Shown here in pieces: positions 6,930 through 10,283 of a stretch of 10,283 bases of DNA (its first letter is position 1; each line of letters opens with the position of its first letter). The notes beneath the pieces are model-generated. The model was not told the DNA's origin. It saw only the letters and a list, made by a program, of their open reading frames with translations, and did not search any database. The stretch lies in contig DAHVFK010000087.1 in assembly GCA_027317055.1 (NCBI GenBank), positions 1-10,283 of the forward strand. Reading direction: 5' to 3'. A program made the translations under genes and the position numbers. The DNA comes from Betaproteobacteria bacterium. Lineage in GTDB: Bacteria; Pseudomonadota; Gammaproteobacteria; Burkholderiales; SG8-39.

Positions 6930-7724
6930 CTACAAGTGCTTGAGCACGGCGCGGATCGTGTCGGCGAGAATTTGCTTGCTGTAGGGCTTGGTGATGTAGC
7001 CATCGGCGCCGAGGACAAGACCGCGGCGCACCGCGTCGGGTTCGGCCAGCACTGTAAGCATCACGATCGGAAGCAGGGCGAGCTTCGGATGGCGACGCAT
7101 GCCGGCCAGGACGTCAAATCCGTCGCCGTCAGGCAGCAGTATGTCCAGCAGCACGGCGTCGGGGAGCTCGCGCGTTCGGATCTCCTGCCCGAGCTCCCTG
7201 CAGTCGCGCGCGAGGCGCACCTTGTAGCCGGCCAGGCGGACGCGCAAATCCGCGAGCGCTGCCTGGTCCGGGTCGTCCTCGACGACCAGGACCTGAATCG
7301 CGTGCGGACTTTTGGCGAGCGGGGCGCGGTTTTTCAGGCGCTCCCGCGACAGGAAAACACCTTCGTGATCGAGCGCCGTACCGGCGGCATGCACTTGACT
7401 CTCTACGCTTTGCGCGTCCTCGGGTGCGACGCTCTCGGCGTCTCCCCGACCCGCGTGCATCAGGGTGGTGAAATCCAGATCCTTGGCCGGGTCGGCGGGA
7501 GTAGAAGCGATGTAGCCGATCTCTTCCATCTCTTGGAGCCAATCCGCCAGAAGCTCGTCGGGAAACTGGCGCAGGAGTCCTCGAACGACATCCGAGTGCG
7601 TGTCCCCTTCGATCGACCGCAGAATGCGGCGGTAGTCAGACGGAACCCTCGCGCTGGCCGAGGTCAACGCGTCGTCGCCGGCCGCCGTGCGCCGGTAAAC
7701 GCGGTCTTGCAACCGTAATCCCAT
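6930..7724 (-). CDS. Response regulator with N-terminal winged-helix-like module and C-terminal receiver
   Basis: Predicted 264-residue cytoplasmic signalling protein. The C-terminal receiver domain (about 143-264) has the full phosphorylation set: acidic pair D150/D151 (VEDDPD), phospho-acceptor D194 (LLDILLPD), T224 (MLT) and K246 (TKPY). The order is reversed from the usual one, with the receiver last. The first 75 residues (VYRRTAAGDDAL, then helices around DYRRILRSIEG, HSDVVRGLLRQF and ELLADWLQEMEEIGYI) look like a small helical or winged-helix unit. From memory they resemble an N-terminal module common in Burkholderiales proteins of unknown function. Residues 76-142 are a polar, probably flexible linker. 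No kinase or classical output domain is present. Start ATG 7724 has AAGG five bases upstream. It is divergent from the REC-MBL gene, and the shared promoter region suggests joint regulation. Confidence 0.88.
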   Translation of the reverse strand: MGLRLQDRVYRRTAAGDDALTSASARVPSDYRRILRSIEGDTHSDVVRGLLRQFPDELLADWLQEMEEIGYIASTPADPAKDLDFTTLMHAGRGDAESVAPEDAQSVESQVHAAGTALDHEGVFLSRERLKNRAPLAKSPHAIQVLVVEDDPDQAALADLRVRLAGYKVRLARDCRELGQEIRTRELPDAVLLDILLPDGDGFDVLAGMRRHPKLALLPIVMLTVLAEPDAVRRGLVLGADGYITKPYSKQILADTIRAVLKHL

Positions 7725-7942
7725 CTGGGCCTTGTATCATATTCCGAGCGTGCGGCGGCCTGCGAATGCGCGGCGTTCGATGGCGTGGATAACGACCACG
7801 GATTTAAGAGTTCCTTAATGATTGGGCGCTTAAGGTTCGGGGGCCCCGCGGCGGGCTTGAACGTAAAATGCCTGATTTGATCGTACGGGCTGACGGCGGG
7901 CCGGCTTCAGGCAGCAGCGGGCCGATGTAAGCACCAGCCGAA
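7725..7942. promoter_or_regulatory. Divergent promoter region of the two receiver-domain genes
   Basis: This 218-bp gap has no convincing gene. Rightward, TAAAAT (7864-7869) is one mismatch from the -10 consensus but lacks a -35; CTTAA elements lie upstream of it, a layout that suits an activator-dependent promoter. Leftward, TATGAT (complement of 7736-7741) could be a -10 for the response regulator, again without a clear -35 and very close to the ATG. The elements are weak individually, and the assignment rests on the divergent gene arrangement. Confidence 0.4.
7804..7834. repeat. CTTAA/TTAAG repeat cluster
   Basis: TTAAG (7804-7808) and CTTAA (7814-7818) form a 5-bp inverted repeat with a 5-bp spacer, and a palindromic CTTAAG follows at 7829-7834. 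These AT-rich elements stand out in GC-rich DNA. If transcription starts about seven bases after TAAAAT (7864-7869), they are centred near -65 and -44, positions used by activators, including phosphorylated response regulators. The binding protein is unknown. Confidence 0.4.
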
Positions 7943-9175
7943 ATGAGCGAGAAACGGATGCGATTCCATATCGTCGATGATGACCCGGATGTTCTCGCGC
8001 TGATGCGGCACGTGCTCGAGAAAGCCGGTCACCAGGCGGCCACCTACCTCTCGGGCCGCCAGGCTCTTTCGGACACTGTCGCGAAGCGTCCCGACTGCGT
8101 CATCGTCGACGTCATGATGCCGGATATGGACGGCCTGGAGCTTTGCACCGAGCTGCGCAGGCATCCCGAGCTTGCGGCGACCAAGATCGTCATGCTGTCG
8201 ATCAAGCCCTACGATCTGGACCGCCGCCGCGCCAAGGAGCTGGGCGCAAACGGTTATCTGGTCAAGCCGGTGGAGCCCGATACGCTGGTCGGTTCCCTGC
8301 TCGAGATCCTCTCGAATCAGATGGTCTTGACGCACTGGGGTGTGCGCGGAACGCTGCCCGTGAGCGGCCCCGCGAGCGTGCGCTATGGCGGCAGCACCTC
8401 ATGCACCACGGTGGAAGTCAGCGGCGAACCCCTGTTCGTTTTCGACTGCGGTACGGGCATCAAGGCGCTGTCCGACTACCTGGACTGCTCTGCCGAGCAG
8501 CCCCTGTCAGCGCGCATCTTCATTTCCCACACGCATTGGGATCACATCAATACGCTTCCATTTTTTTCGCCCCTGTACGCGCCCGGCAACCATATCGAGG
8601 TGCTCGGTCCCCATCAGGGCGATATCACCATTGCGGACGCGGTCAGCGCGCAGATGAACGGGGTGTATTTTCCCGTCACGACTCGCGAGTTTCGTGCCCA
8701 CGTAACCTACCGCAACCTGCGCGAGGAGAGCTTGCATCTCGGTCCGGTGCGGATCGACACGATGCTGCTGAGGCACCCCGGCTACTGTCTGGGTTATCGC
8801 CTCACGGCGTGGGATCGAACGGTTTGCTATGTCACCGATAACGAACTGTATCCGCCGAGCGACTCGCGCCATGACGCACGCTACCTGAACCGCCTGGTCG
8901 AGTTCGTTCGCGGCGCAGACGTCCTGGTGACGGATACGACGTACCGCGATCACGAGTATCCGTCCAAGATCGATTGGGGGCACTCCTGCGTAAGCCAGGT
9001 AGCGGATCTTGCCGCGCGCGCCCAGGTCACGCGCCTGCACCTGTTCCATCACGATCCCGACCAGACCGACAATGACATCGATCGCAAGCTGATCGAGACG
9101 CGCGAGGAGCTCCGTGCGCTGGGTTCTGCGGTCGAATGTCACGCGCCCGCCGAGGGCATGCGACTCGTGCTATAG
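7943..9175 (+). CDS. Receiver domain fused to metallo-beta-lactamase-fold phosphodiesterase-like enzyme
   Basis: Two-domain cytoplasmic protein of 410 residues. Residues 4-125 are a receiver: acidic triplet in VDDDPD, phospho-acceptor D56 (IVDVMMPD), a serine (MLS) where threonine is commoner, and K108 (LVKP). Residues 130-410 are an MBL-fold hydrolase of the PhnP/COG1235-like type, opening with the family hallmark WGVRGTLPVSGP then RYGGSTSC. The two-metal site looks complete: H196-x-H198-x-D200-H201, H278 (RHPG), D299 (VTDNE) and H369 (LFHHDP), plus H347 in DWGHS. Relatives cleave cyclic or linear phosphodiesters; the substrate here is unknown. Phosphorylation of D56 probably gates the enzyme. 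Start ATG 7943 is bounded by an in-frame TAA at 7928-7930; ATG 7958 (MRFHIVDDD) is also possible. Neither has a strong Shine-Dalgarno. The gene is convergent with ureG. Confidence 0.93.
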   Translation: MSEKRMRFHIVDDDPDVLALMRHVLEKAGHQAATYLSGRQALSDTVAKRPDCVIVDVMMPDMDGLELCTELRRHPELAATKIVMLSIKPYDLDRRRAKELGANGYLVKPVEPDTLVGSLLEILSNQMVLTHWGVRGTLPVSGPASVRYGGSTSCTTVEVSGEPLFVFDCGTGIKALSDYLDCSAEQPLSARIFISHTHWDHINTLPFFSPLYAPGNHIEVLGPHQGDITIADAVSAQMNGVYFPVTTREFRAHVTYRNLREESLHLGPVRIDTMLLRHPGYCLGYRLTAWDRTVCYVTDNELYPPSDSRHDARYLNRLVEFVRGADVLVTDTTYRDHEYPSKIDWGHSCVSQVADLAARAQVTRLHLFHHDPDQTDNDIDRKLIETREELRALGSAVECHAPAEGMRLVL

Positions 9176-9262
9176 GCCGCCGCACCCGAGCCGCCGAGAT
9201 CAATCCGGTCAGGCACCGCCGGACGCGAGAATGACGAGGGACACAACCTTGCGCGGTCACGC

Positions 9263-9855
<593 letters not shown>

Positions 9856-9859
<4 letters not shown>

Positions 9860-10283
9860 GACCTGAATAACCTCGAATATTGGGTTTCGTGGAGGGACGA
9901 GAGCAGTGCGAGGCGCGGCGCGAAGTTCGCGAGCTCGTCGTCGGCGAGAGCCGCGGCGCGCGCGGCGAGCGCCTCGAGCCGCGCGCCGAGCGCGAGCAGG
10001 ATCTTCTGTCCGTCGGTCTGCCCCAGCGGCACCGCCTTGAGCGCCGCCATGACCTGGTTCTCGATCCAGGCCCACAAATAGGCGACCAGCGCCTCGCGTG
10101 CATCGAGTCCCCAGCAGCGAACGGCATGGGCATAGGCGAGCGGAAACGAGATTTCCTCGTCTTCAATCAATTCAAGACCCAGACTCTGGAGAAGAATCGC
10201 AAGCGAGTAGCCCATCTGCAGCGTTTCGGCCCGAAGCTCCGCGGTCTCGCGGCTGGCGAGAAACAATTCGTTCCACTGTACGT
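9856..10283 (-). CDS. ureF: Urease accessory protein UreF (5' end off window)
   Basis: C-terminal 141 residues of UreF, the scaffold that joins UreG to UreH/UreD on apo-urease and controls GTP-dependent nickel delivery. The frame is open through the right edge, so the N-terminal part (roughly 80-90 residues in a typical protein) is outside. Recognisable segments are WNELFLASRETAELRAE and QMGYSLAILLQSLG near the start, AYAHAVRCWGLDAREALVAYLWAWIENQV in the middle, and the C-terminal LALLSSLHETQYSRLFRS tail. An apparent TTG at 10266 is inside the conserved region and is not the start. The TGA at 9858-9856 overlaps the ureG ATG. The rest of the urease operon is expected to the right. Confidence 0.95.

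Noticed and set aside
6936..7718. Plus-strand frame of 260 codons opposite the response regulator
   Set aside because: The opposite strand encodes a complete receiver domain with all catalytic residues, and this frame shows no domain.
7868..7930. 20-codon open frame just upstream of, and in frame with, the REC-MBL gene
   Set aside because: No Shine-Dalgarno. Its ATG overlaps the putative -10 box, so it may not even be transcribed, and the peptide shows no leader-peptide features.
9204..9223. Small hairpin (TCCGG/CCGGA) between the convergent REC-MBL and ureG genes
   Set aside because: The stem is only 5-6 bp with an 8-10 base loop and no U-tract on either strand, too weak to call a terminator.

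Overview
The window is GC-rich, with long open frames on both strands and G/C-heavy third positions. The gene types (multi-domain c-di-GMP sensor, urease accessory genes, Burkholderiales-like response regulator) suggest a Gram-negative proteobacterium, most likely a betaproteobacterium. That assignment is an inference from gene style; there is no rRNA or other marker. I saw no tRNA, IS element, CRISPR array or prophage gene. The genes look chromosomal.

Layout from left to right. (1) Positions 1-3701, minus strand: one very large membrane sensor, MASE1-PAS-GAF-PAS-PAS-GGDEF-EAL. It is cut by the left edge before its EAL domain ends. (2) Positions 3702-3953: a repeat-rich divergent promoter region. 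(3) Positions 3954-4295, plus strand: a small winged-helix (MarR-like) DNA-binding protein. (4) Positions 4385-5110, minus strand: an SDR oxidoreductase. It is head-to-head and almost touching (5) positions 5136-6794, plus strand: an amidohydrolase of the N-acyl-D-amino-acid deacylase group. (6) Positions 6930-7724, minus strand: a response regulator with an unusual N-terminal module. It is divergent across a 218-bp promoter region from (7) positions 7943-9175, plus strand: a receiver domain fused to a metallo-beta-lactamase-fold phosphodiesterase-like domain. (8) Positions 9263-10283, minus strand: ureG and the 3' part of ureF, the downstream end of a urease operon whose other genes lie beyond the right edge.

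How the parts may work together. Two signalling blocks (1-3 and 6-7) flank a small metabolic pair (4-5). The first block probably makes and/or degrades cyclic di-GMP, and the wHTH protein is a plausible local regulator because the shared upstream region carries inverted repeats. The second block has two receiver domains but no histidine kinase in view. Its enzyme output is an MBL domain with a complete metal-ligand set, so phosphorylation could control hydrolysis of a phosphodiester or cyclic nucleotide. The SDR and amidohydrolase probably act on related substrates, which cannot be named from sequence. The REC-MBL gene with its divergent partner is the most interesting item. The near-overlapping start region of the SDR/amidohydrolase pair is the most interesting non-coding feature.
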